A DNA stretch of 64,000 nt from Centaurea solstitialis (Eukaryota; Streptophyta; Magnoliopsida; Asterales; Asteraceae), in assembly GCA_030169165.1 (NCBI GenBank), contig CM058040.1, forward strand, positions 10,475,699-10,539,698, in the 5' to 3' direction. Below are positions 1 to 9,900 of the stretch, piece by piece; positions within the stretch are counted from its first letter, which is position 1, and the number at the start of each line of letters is the position of its first letter. The notes under the pieces are model-generated. The model worked only from the letters and a program-made list of their open reading frames with translations. It was not told where the DNA came from and did not search any database. The position numbers and the translations under genes were made by a program.

Positions 1-1620
1 CCTCCGAGGGAGATTTTGGCGACTCCCAATCCTTAATGGCCACAACCTTAGCTGGATCTACTTTGATTCCTTCTTGCGTCACGATATGTCCCAAAAACTG
101 AACTTCCTTTAGCCAAAACTCACACTTTGAAAACTTCGCGTAGAGTTGCTCCTACTTTAGCATTCCCAAAACCTTCCGTAGGTGCTCGCCGTGCTCCTCG
201 GCCGTCTTCGAGTAGATCAAAATGTCGTCGATGAACACGATGACGAACTTATCCAAGTACGGTTTACACACTCTATTCATCAAGTCCATAAAAGCCGCTG
301 GCGCGTTTGTAAGTCCAAAAGACATCACGAGGAACTTGTAGTGTCCGTAACGAGTCCGGAAAGCCGTCTTTGGAATATCTTCTTCTCTAACCTTGAGTTG
401 ATGATAACCTGATCGTAAATCAATCTTCGAGAAGAACTTAGCCCCTTGCAGTTGGTCAAACAAATCATCAATCCTCGGCAACGGATACTTGTTCTTGACG
501 GTGACTTTGTTGAGTTCTCGGTAGTCGATACACATCCTCATGGTGCCGTCTTTCTTCTTCACGAACAACACCGGCGCTCCCCAAGGCGAAGTACTAGGGC
601 GAATAAATCCCTTATCGAGTAACTCCTGAAGTTGTGCCAGCATTTCTTTCAACTCCGACGGTGCAAGTCGATACGGCGCTTTAGCGATGGGCGTCGCTCC
701 GGGTACTAAATCGATCCGAAACTCGATCTCTCGGTCTGGCGGTAGACTAACTAAATCTTCCGGGAAAACCTCCGGGTAATCACGAACAACCTCGACATCC
801 TTTACCTCTAACTTATCTTTCTTTGAGTCTACAACATGAGCCATAAACCAAACACATCCCTTTCTAATACATCGATTTGCCTTAATCACCGAAATCAAGC
901 TAGTACTCCTATTCCTCTTAGCGCCATAAACTACGGCCGTTCTCCCATCCGGTAATTTGATACGAACCATCTTTTGCTCACAGTCTATCTTCACCTTGTT
1001 TTTAATCATCCAATCCCATCCTAAAACCACGTCCAAACTTTCCATAAGTATAAGTCTTAACACTACGGGCACTAGGCATCCTTCCAATTCTACGGTGCAA
1101 CCTTTCGCAAACTCTCTAACCCACACTCGCCCATTGGCGGTGTCCGCCTCATAAGGATGGTCTAATGGTTCAAGATTTACACAACACTGTTTAAGAAGCT
1201 CAGGGGTAGCATACGAATAGTCCGAACCAGTATCAAATAACACTTTCGCACGTATAGAGTTAACCAGAAATGTACCTGTCACCACTTCCGGTGCTTCCTC
1301 CGCCTCCTCGGCAGTCATCCTGAAGGCTCGACTCCTTGCTAGAGTTGGTGCCGCTTTCCGATCATCTCGGGCCTCAGTCGCACGTCCTCCAGTCATCGGC
1401 GCTCCTCCCCTCTTCAGCTGGGGACAGTCGGTCCTGATGTGATCTGGAGAACCACACTGATAACATGATCTCCTCCCCGGACAATCCTTCGACAAATGAC
1501 CCGGCTTCCCACACTGGAAACAAGTGACTGGTCCTGACTGACAGTTTCCCCGATGAACACGGTGGCACTTGCCACAAGGTCTCAGACTCGAACTCTGATT
1601 CCCGCGATGCTCAAACCTCG
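1..1620 (-). pseudogene. pol region of Ty3/gypsy element (zinc knuckles, protease, RT), interrupted
   Basis: The longest open stretch is 152-1495 (447 residues). It opens with the last CCHC knuckle (C-x2-C-x4-H-x4-C, residues 11-24), then has the retropepsin triad DTG at residues 88-90, and a reverse transcriptase from about residue 270 with the catalytic FIDD motif near residue 423. Two more cysteine-rich knuckles are encoded just upstream at about 1496-1600 in the same frame. That frame is one base out of register with gag, with the break at or next to a run of six G at about 1629-1634 (read on minus). A TAG at 152-154 stops the RT reading frame, although the same frame stays open from there to base 1. 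Two lesions mean the copy is probably dead, but an assembly indel at the G run cannot be excluded. Confidence 0.9.
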
Positions 1621-1625
1621 GGGCC

Positions 1626-2657
1626 TTACCCCCCTCTCAGATCACTAACTGGCCCAGACCACTTCCTTTTCTCTCCCATCTGTTCAGACATCTGACGATC
1701 CTTCTCTCTCTCGATCAACTCAGCCGCGTTGATAGCAGCCAAAAAGGTAGCCGGATCTTTCCCCAATACAAACTCCCGAATGCTTCCCTTCAAACCCCAG
1801 ATATACCTTTCCACTCTTCGCTCCTCAGTCGCTACATATATCTCAGCAAATCTCGATTTCTCGATGAAACGGGTAGTATACTCTTGTACTGACAGTGATC
1901 CTTGCTTCAGCTGAAGAAACTCCTCTTCCATCTTCTTAGTCGCAGCCAAAGGGCAGAATTGCGACCTAAACTTCGCCACAAAGCTCTTCCAAGGCATAGA
2001 TCTCACAACCTCAGTCCCTCTTCCCCCGGTCTCAACGTTCCACCAGTGTAAGGCATCCGCCTTCAGCATCGATCGCGCGAACACTACCTTGTCCTCGGCT
2101 GCACACTTGCACGTCTCAAATACCATCTCGATCTCCTCGATCCATCGTAAAGCCAAAACCGGATCACGCTCTCCTTTGTAAGTAGGAGGCTTGCATGCAA
2201 CAAAAGCCTTGTAGCTACACCCATGAGTCGACTTGGGTAGCTCTTCACTAACGGGTGGTGTCTGTCGCGAACCTCCGCCGATCACAGTAGCCGGTGGGCT
2301 AGTCATTCCGGAATCCTCTCGACCGGCATCAGATTTCGACTTCTCCTGCTGGTTCAGTAAAGTCTGTAGAGCGTCCTGAATCTTGTCCATCTCAGTCTGA
2401 AAAGCCTCATGGGTAACGAAAGCCGCTGGTTGGCTAGCAGAACTCTCCTGGTGGGATGGTTCTGGTTCGAGGGGCGGCCGTTCACTCTGAGCTCTGCGGT
2501 TTCCCCTAGTCTGACGTCGAGTTCCTTCGACTACCGTTGCAACCTTCCGAGGTCTTCCTCTCCCACGACCCTTGCCCCAAGCCGCGGCCGCACGAGTGGG
2601 CGACGGTGGAGCTTCCGGGTCCGGTATCACTCTGCTTCTCAAACTACGTCCAGCCAT
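1626..2657 (-). CDS. Ty3/gypsy Gag polyprotein
   Basis: A 343-residue ORF starting MAGRSLRSRV, 260 bases inside the primer-binding site, where a gag start is expected. The first 70 residues are basic and Pro/Arg-rich. The region from about 150 to 300 resembles the retrotransposon gag domain (Retrotrans_gag type): it contains a WW pair after ADALH and the LKQGSLSVQEYTTRF stretch typical of plant Gag proteins. It would form the virus-like particle in the cytoplasm. The ORF ends directly after a six-G run, before the zinc knuckles that normally belong to the same polyprotein, so Gag lacks its nucleocapsid tail in this copy. Confidence 0.88.
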   Translation of the reverse strand: MAGRSLRSRVIPDPEAPPSPTRAAAAWGKGRGRGRPRKVATVVEGTRRQTRGNRRAQSERPPLEPEPSHQESSASQPAAFVTHEAFQTEMDKIQDALQTLLNQQEKSKSDAGREDSGMTSPPATVIGGGSRQTPPVSEELPKSTHGCSYKAFVACKPPTYKGERDPVLALRWIEEIEMVFETCKCAAEDKVVFARSMLKADALHWWNVETGGRGTEVVRSMPWKSFVAKFRSQFCPLAATKKMEEEFLQLKQGSLSVQEYTTRFIEKSRFAEIYVATEERRVERYIWGLKGSIREFVLGKDPATFLAAINAAELIEREKDRQMSEQMGEKRKWSGPVSDLRGG

Positions 2658-2917
2658 GCTTCTGAAATAATAATACGAAATTTAGATAACCCTAAACGAC
2701 TGGATTTACAGGCAGTGTGAGTGTTCACATGTATTCACGGTCTCGTGACTACACTGGCCAGGTGTAAGCACGTTTCCATGGTACACGCTAGTCCTCGCAC
2801 TTCCATACCCGACCACGACTTATAGGCAAAATCCTAATGTCCTAATATCTCAGCTGTGTCCCCAATCCTACAGTTTAAGACTAGGCCCAATCCTGGTCAC
2901 CTAATTCACTTAAACTA

Positions 2918-2931
2918 GTGCTCTGATACCA
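2918..2931 (-). other. Primer-binding site, initiator Met-tRNA type
   Basis: On the minus strand TGGTATCAGAGCAC begins three bases after the LTR end. TGGTATCAGAGC is the complement of the 3' end of plant initiator methionyl-tRNA and is the commonest primer site in plant LTR elements. It fixes the LTR boundary and the element's orientation. Confidence 0.93.
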
Positions 2932-3318
2932 ATTTGTAACAACCCAAAACCCATACAATAATAATAAAGCAATATATAAATTCCCAGTGATCTAAATCGC
3001 AATCTCATAATATTTAGTTCAAAAGTAAATAGTTAAAGAGTGCATGCGGAACATCCCTCCACAGCTGAGATTCTAAATTTAGGATAAATACTAAACTTCT
3101 ACCGGTAGCGCTACTCTAAACGTCTACCTTCTCCTTGCCTCTCGCCACACGATCTTTCCCTGAAAAGGTTTTAGATTTTGAAAACGAGGGTTAGACCGAA
3201 AGGTCTAGTGAATTCCCTCAAAACAGTTTAAAATACAGTTCCGGCCCGCTGGCCGTAAAATCAGATATGTCAATAACCAGGAAAGCATCATGAGTAATAA
3301 AATCACAACAAACCGGAT

Positions 3319-3457
3319 GGCCGGATCCCCCGGATACACAATTAAGGAGTGACGGACATAGTCCGTGCCTCGCACCATCCCACAATCAACCCTACGTGGC
3401 CGGATCTCCCCGATTCTCATTTAAGGAGTGACGGACGTGGTCCGTGCCTCACACCAC
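3319..3457. repeat. 79-bp direct repeat inside the LTR
   Basis: Two copies start at 3319 and 3398 with GGCCGGATC, and both contain TTAAGGAGTGACGGAC followed by GTCCGTGCCTC. The core is an inverted pair (GACGGAC...GTCCGTG), so each unit can fold. Confidence 0.8.
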
Positions 3458-3883
3458 TATACTTCCCAGGGATGTACGGTCCCATGGTACTCATTACTCA
3501 CGATGCAATTCCGAAATATAAAACAGCATGTATATGATGATCATCAATATAACATTCTCAATCGTTAATCAATTTCACAATAGGAGAGCACAAAGCATTT
3601 CTTTCAGTTAATTTCACAAACATTCGTTTAAGTACGTCATCAAATCATTTGCAAGCGAATGGATATATTTGAAAACAATAAAACGATCCATTCAATCATA
3701 AGTAAGGGAACTCACCTGTCGCTGTAACCCGTCAAATGGTCTAAGTTGTCTTAAGCGCACCTACATAGATATAGTGCCTATCAAAATTCAAAATTCGACT
3801 GATAACCATAATCTGACATGTTCTATTACAGACTATTCCAACGTCCTATATGGGAAACCATAGTGGGAAAACTAATGGAGGAG

Positions 3884-4072
3884 TTCAGTGAGGGAAATTT
3901 CAATGTGGGAATTTCAATGAGGGAAATTCAATGAGGGAATTTCAATGAGGGAAATTCAATGAGGGAAATTCAATGAGGGAATTTCAATGAGGGAAATTCA
4001 ATGAGGGAATTTCAATGAGGGAATTTCGATGCGGGAAATTCGATGCGGGAAATTCGATGCGGGAAATTCAAT
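3884..4072. repeat. Short tandem array inside the LTR (14-15 bp unit)
   Basis: About thirteen copies of a unit close to TTCAATGAGGGAAA, alternating 14 and 15 bases, with a late variant TTCGATGCGGGAAA. Such arrays in LTR U3 regions may carry promoter or enhancer elements; that role is inference. Confidence 0.9.
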
Positions 4073-4670
4073 TTCCGAAAAGAATCTCATCTAAGGAAGG
4101 CCAAATCCCGATTCGGGAAACATAATTTCCAATTCGGGAAAGGCATTTGAACATCATAAGATTCCCGAATCGGGACTTGAGTCCCGATTCGGGAATTTGA
4201 TTTTTTTCCCAATTCGGAACTTAAAACTCATAATTCGGGAATCGCAAAACTGATACGAAAAACAGCCAAAAATTGACCAAAAATTGATCCTTCCAGCCCT
4301 CAACTCGCTCCAAAGAGCACCCAATTGGTTCTATCCTATATCACAATCATAATACAATTAATTTAGAGCTTAAAACCATAGATCTTACCTTGATTTGTGA
4401 AGAAAACCCTTGATGATGGTGATGATGAACAATTTCTCCAAAACACACACTACACACACTTAATTCTACCACCAAAAATGGCAAAAACCCTAATTTTGCT
4501 CTCTTAAATATGATGGACCAAAAGGGTTAAGCCCATTAACAAGTTAAAACCCAACTAATAACATAAGTTTCAAAGATTGACGCTAATGGTCCCTCCTCCA
4601 CAAGACATTATACAAACTAGGTGACAGTTAAAGTTAACTACTAACTTATACTAGAATTCAGGTTATTACA

Positions 4671-4741
4671 TCCGCTATGTGTCGCGCTCTCGGTTGTCCT
4701 CACGTTCACAACCAAAAAGTGGTTCACATTTGAACCACCCC
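4671..4741. mobile_element. Right half of a MITE split by the retrotransposon
   Basis: Matches the right half of the MITEs at 45727-45957 and 45990-46239: the GTGTCGCGCTCTCGG segment, then GTCCTCACGTTCACAACC, then AAAAAGTGGTTCACATTTGAA, and a (TA)n tract. It starts exactly at the LTR edge, so the left half should lie beyond the other LTR, off the left side. Confidence 0.85.
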
Positions 4742-4784
<43 letters not shown>

Positions 4785-4835
4785 TCACCTTATTTTAAGA
4801 AAGAGAAAGTAGGAGAGAGAGAGAGAGAGAGAGTG
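4742..4835. repeat. (TA)n and (GA)n microsatellites
   Basis: A TA run (4742-4762), a GA run (4763-4784) and a second GA run (4813-4834), adjoining the MITE end. The same TA/GA arrangement flanks the related MITEs at 45.7-46.0 kb. Confidence 0.9.
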
Positions 4836-5049
4836 CAGGTAGCAACAGGTTTGGGAGCCCTCATCCGAGCCCGCGTCATGTGCCCACTGCCCCTTGTATC
4901 GCAACCCTCGCCTACTAAAAGGAACCCGCAGGCGAGCCCGAAGATAAGCCCACGGGCGATACCATGAGCCTCAGAAACTTCTACGAAAGCCGCGTCTTAG
5001 AGGGTAATGTATAATTGTAATGTCATACCTTCTTCTGTAGAACTTGAAA
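4836..5049. other. GC-rich unassigned segment
   Basis: A short stretch with much higher GC than its surroundings (about 4850-5005). Neither strand keeps an open frame through it and no family was recognised. It may be a captured or decayed gene fragment. Confidence 0.3.
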
Positions 5050-5058
5050 TAAAAACTA

Positions 5059-6668
5059 GAGTTAATTACATATTTGGTCCCTGTGGTTTACTCGAAATTA
5101 CGATGAAGGTCCCTGAACCCTAATTTTCATGCCTACGGTCCCTGTGGTTTGTATTTCGTTACGATGGTGGTCCCTTGCCCTAACGTTCGTTAAAAAGCTC
5201 CGTTAGAGCAAGGGTATTTTGGTCAATTTATTAATTTTTTCATTTTCTATTAAATTCTAACTTTATTAATAATATTTTAATAATTTCTTTTATATAATAC
5301 ATATATATAATTATTTATGTGAACCAATCACAACTTAACATGTAGCCTACCCACCTACCAACTACAACCCATCACCCTCAAGTCACCTCACCTTCATCTA
5401 TTCATCTTCTTTACTTGTTCTTTTTCCAGCAACAATATCACCACCAACCAACCTGCCACCACCACCACCACCAACCAACCATCCACAACCACAACCACCA
5501 CCACCACCAACCAACCAACCACCACCATCAACCAACCAACCACCCACCCACCCACCATCACCACCAAACAACCACCCACCACCAACACCACCAACCACCC
5601 ACCACCACCAACAACAACACTACCTTCAACCCAATAAACCAACACCTACCACCACCAACAACCACCACCACCACCACACCAACACCCACCATCACCAACA
5701 CCCACAACCACCAACAACCACCACCACCACCACACCAACACCCACCATCACCAACACCCACAACCACCAACTCCGGCCACTCCAAACCCATCTCCACCTC
5801 CATCGCCAGTCACCTGCAGATCCGACCACCATCGCCGCCGCCCTTCAGATCCAACCACCGCCACTACCGACCTTCAGATCCGACCACCACCTCCTCCCCC
5901 CTTTGGCCGTCCACCACCACCTCCCCCCTCCGGCGTGTTCTCACTCGCCGGCCACATCTTCATTCTGTCGGTTCAGATGGTCCTCGCACAATCACCACCA
6001 CCTCCACCGGTCGTCTAAAACCGCCGCCGGCCACCTAACCCCGGTCGTCTGAAATCGTCGCCGTTATCGGTCGTCTAAACCGTCACCGGTCGTCTAAAAC
6101 CGCCGCCGGCCTCCTAACCCCCCACCCCCTTCATCGGTCGCCACCGTTTCCAGATCTGGATTTGTAACCATATGCTTTTAGTTGCCTCCCAGATCTGGAT
6201 TCATCAATTTTATGCAAAAAATGTATTTCAAAGTTTAGATTTTGGTTGAGTTAGAATTAGCTTTGGTGATTAAGTTACAAAATTGGGTTGCTTTGAGTTT
6301 AAACTTGGGATTCATGTATGAGTTTGTGTTGATTTGATTTTGATTTGGGTCAATGCTATAACATTTTGAGTTCACCGGAATTTTGGCCGGAGAAGATGAC
6401 CGGAGTGCTGGTGGTGGTGGTTGTGGGTGCTGATGGAGGTGGTTGGTGGTGTTGGTGGTGGTTGTGGTGGTGGTAGGGAAAGGGTAAGGGTTAGGGGTAT
6501 TTTCGTCTTTTACCCGTTTTTTAACGGCTGATTTTAACAGATGTTAGGGCAAGGGACCACTATCGTAACGAAAATCAAACCTCAGGGACCGTAGGCATGA
6601 AAATTAGGGTTCAGGGACCTCCATCGTAATTTCGAGTAAACCACAAGGACCAAATATGTAATTAACTC
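5059..6668. mobile_element. Non-autonomous Mutator-like element, 1,610 bp, 9-bp TSD
   Basis: Long terminal inverted repeats of roughly 165 bases: the left end starts GAGTTAATTACATATTTGG and the right end is its complement; both contain the GGTCCCTGTGGTTT-type wording and a GGGACC...CATGAAAATTAGGGTTC block. The 9-bp direct repeat TAAAAACTA flanks the element (5050-5058 and 6669-6677), the hallmark of Mutator transposition. The inside codes for no transposase. It holds a CCACCA-rich low-complexity tract (5430-5800), a set of repeats around CCGGTCGTCTAAAACCG (6003-6110) and a GGTGGT-rich tract (6408-6475). The insertion interrupted a stretch reading AACTTGAAATAAAAACTA that also occurs next door at about 6699. 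Confidence 0.92.
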
Positions 6669-6936
6669 TAAAAACTATTTTCATTCCAACCAAAAAAACT
6701 TGAAATAAAAACTATTTTCATTCCAACCAAAAACTTCAAGGACTAAAAGTACAATCACCTAAAAATGGAAAGCGACATGAGGCATGTCGAATAGTCACAT
6801 AACATACCGTTGACTAAACCACCTTCAAAATTTCATATAAACAAACACCATATATGAACATAATAATATAAACTCAGATTTCGATTACGTTTTCAAACTT
6901 TTTCATCTCGATTTCTGATCTTAAAATTCTTCGAAA

Positions 6937-9900
6937 ATGGCGTCAAAATCGCGATTATATCCTCGAGGATCTTCACGGAAATCATCATCGTCGACGTTCA
7001 TCTTCTATGTACTAATTATCTGTTCGTTCTTCGTCTTAATCCTTCTCGCTTTCGCGATCCTTTCGATCCCGAAAACTTCGAAAGTTCATGAGGTCAATTC
7101 GATCGTTCACCGTGAATCTATTATTGTCGACAGGTAAATTGAGTTGAATTTTGATTGATTTTGTTTGTGGTTTGATTTTGATTTCAGATTGGAGGATTTG
7201 AATAATTGAAGTGTTTTTTTTTTGGTGAATGTAGTAGCAATGAGAGAGGTGATCAGTGGGTTGAAGTGATCTCATGGGAGCCTAGAGCTGTTGTGTATCA
7301 TAATTTCTTGGTGAGTATGTTTTGATTTTGTGTAATTTGATGCCAATTTGTTTGAAATTTGAGAAGATTTAGGGCAGGGTTAGGTTATTTCCCCAAATTC
7401 GACATCCAAATTGTACGCATTCTCTTGTCGGCCTGGAAAACACTAGAAAACTGCCCATATTATAGTTGATTTTTGTAAAAGGAATTTTTTTTTCTTGAAC
7501 GGCAGCTTAATTAGTTGTTAGTAAATACCTTAGTTAGATCAGAAATGCCTTTGCCCAGGTTCACTTCTGCTCTAAGGCCGTGTGTAGCAGCAACGGGTTG
7601 GAAGCCGCCGGATTCAGAGGGTTAGGCGGGATGAGGTACGTGGGGGGCAGGTTGGGCGGGTTGGGGGGAGAAGCGGCTTGGCCAAACCGCTTTGTTTGTG
7701 TGTGATGTATGTGAGAGGGTTGGAAAGGTTGGGTACTAATAAGAGAGGGTTCGAGAGTGTTAATTGTGGGGTTGGGAAAAAACTGATGTAAAAGTTGATG
7801 TGACAATGGGGTTGAGAGGGTTCAAAAGGTTGGCTACTGATAGGGTGACCCTCTATCAATCAGGCTAGCCCCAGATGGCTCGCATGTAAAAGGAAGTTAG
7901 TTGGTTTAGTTATTTCACAATAATGGTTTTACTTTCTCGCCACTTTCTCTCAGGTTTTATAAAAACTAGCATTAGGTCCGAAAATTCTAGGTCCACATCT
8001 GTACTGCTAAAACACAAAAAATATTTTTAACTTTGAACCTCGAAAATTTACATTTTTATCTATATTCATAAACAAAAATTATATTTTCTATCCTGGTTCA
8101 TAAAAATTACATTTTGGGGACCTAATGTCATTTATGTAAACATGGATAGAAAGAAATGGCTAAAAAGTAAAAGCAACTTTAAAGAAATGACTATTATAAT
8201 TAATTTTTCTTTTTTGAATTAAGGTAAAATAAATTATATATATTACAAAACTAAAGGCAAAAACCACTTTTTTTAACAATCAAAACCATCTTTCTTGCTC
8301 ATGGTTTTTGCAATAACCAAGTGAAATATGCCAAAAAGTATATTCTAAAAAAAAAAAAAAAAAGGAGGAAACAGGGGTTGTATGAAAATTGGTGATTATT
8401 TTGTGCTAATTTGGGAAATAAATTGATGTTGATCGACTCAAATAATCAAAATAACCTGAAATTAAGTAATTTTGTTGCGAGTTGACCGTTTCGTGAATCA
8501 AAAAGTTCAAATGCATATAGTCCTTTGATTAAAAACGAACCTAATATATCATATATAAGGTAGGATCTAATGAGAGTAAGATGTAAAAGGCCCGGATAAG
8601 CACTTGACTTACCCGGTAAGAGTTAGTAAACGGCCGCCCCTAAGATGTAAGTAGAGAGAGACCTCTATCTCAACGAATGGAATAGTGTTTCGGTGAAGTT
8701 CCTTGGCTTGTGAAAAGTGTGATAAAATTGGAAAGATAATGCAAATTCATTGTCCCTGACTCACCTTACTAGGATGATCATTTTCTTATAATTCAAGGCC
8801 TAAATTAATTTTGAATTATGACGAACACTTTCAACAAAATTTATGTACCAAATTTCAACAAAACCTTAAATGGAACCGTCAAAATTTCAACAAAACCTTA
8901 AATGGAACCGTGATGAGTTAAATAGTCCCATTGATTGGTTTCTTAACCAACAAAAGGGGGAATTATACCCAATTTCTTTATATCGGAGGTAAAAAATTCA
9001 AAGTCTTCGATAAAAAAATTATATCCAACCCCAATTTCTTCCATTTAATTTCATTGGTTGATTGGGAGATAAGTTTCTTGGAAATAATAGTATGGACTTT
9101 TGGAAAATCCTCCATTTAGAGGAGTTGTTGGAGAAAAAAATAAATAACTTCACTTTTCTCCATTTTAAAGATGCTATTAGAGGTAGTTTTAGGTTGTGTT
9201 ATATACTTCTTTAGTTTGACCCCCATTTGATGTAGTTTTAAGTTGAAGTGAGCTTCTAAAGCCACTACTATTCAAAGTGAGTCCTTTTGGGAGCAACAAG
9301 TCTCGCTTTATACCTCTTTGACATTACCCTATATATAAAATCGGGTTTATAGGATGCTAATAGTGTCTAAGGGGTTGTTTACCTAAACGCTTACCTGTTA
9401 ATAGTGTCAAAAATTGGTGTCTTAACAAGACATTTTTGAAACAAATTTGCTTATTTATAGGACATTTTGAGAATTGCCATATGAACACATTTTTTTATAA
9501 GACACTTGGCTTTTCAAGGTACTTTTTCAAATAATGTCATCATATAAAAGAAATTAATAAGACCCTTTACTTCAAAATCGTCTTAAAACACTTGTTAAGG
9601 CGCCCAAAGGCATCCAATAAACTTATTGTAACACTTCTACTAGGACGCACAAGTGTTTGCTCCTATAAATTTAAGTCTATTGTGACACTTACACTTTTTT
9701 ACCGTTTTATAAACTGGATTCTTTTGTAAGTGTTTGGTTTAATTCACCCAATTACACCATAGAGCTTTAACAATTCAACAAGTTTCAAGATTTGAGTTCT
9801 GTTAATAGATTTTAGGTCATCCTTGATGACACCAAGCTGTAAACTATAATCATCCCCGAGTTCATGTCTTACGAAAACGACATAGGATCGAGTTCTTTAA

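Larger units (their letters stand above)
1..4670 (-). mobile_element. Ty3/gypsy LTR retrotransposon (Del/Tekay-like), 5' part
   Basis: Read on the minus strand the order is LTR (4670-2935), primer-binding site (2931-2918), a leader of about 260 bases, gag (2657-1626) and pol (from about 1620 off the left edge). Gag, zinc knuckles, aspartic protease and reverse transcriptase appear in Ty3/gypsy order. The reverse-transcriptase wording resembles the Del/Tekay chromovirus group; this is a judgement from memory, as the integrase and chromodomain lie outside the window. The copy is not intact: there is a frame break between gag and pol and a stop codon in pol. The 3' LTR should lie to the left of the window. 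Confidence 0.93.
2935..4670 (-). repeat. 5' LTR of the Ty3/gypsy element (1,736 bp)
   Basis: On the plus strand it begins TGTAACAACC and ends GGTTATTACA, so it has the TG...CA ends and imperfect inverted termini (TGTAACAACC against TGTAATAACC). The PBS is three bases away at the gag side. The LTR holds two sets of internal tandem repeats, entered separately. Its outer neighbour is half of a MITE, so the insertion split an older repeat. The second LTR is outside the window, so the TSD cannot be confirmed; TCCGC (4671-4675) is the expected copy on this side. Confidence 0.92.

Noticed and set aside
3880..4075. CRISPR-like short repeats
   Set aside because: No unique spacers between the 14-15-base units; it is a simple tandem array inside an LTR of a plant genome.
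5415..6038. 207-residue ORF rich in His, Pro, Thr and Asn
   Set aside because: It arises from CCACCA-type repeats within a Mutator-like element and has no domain or codon pattern of a real gene.
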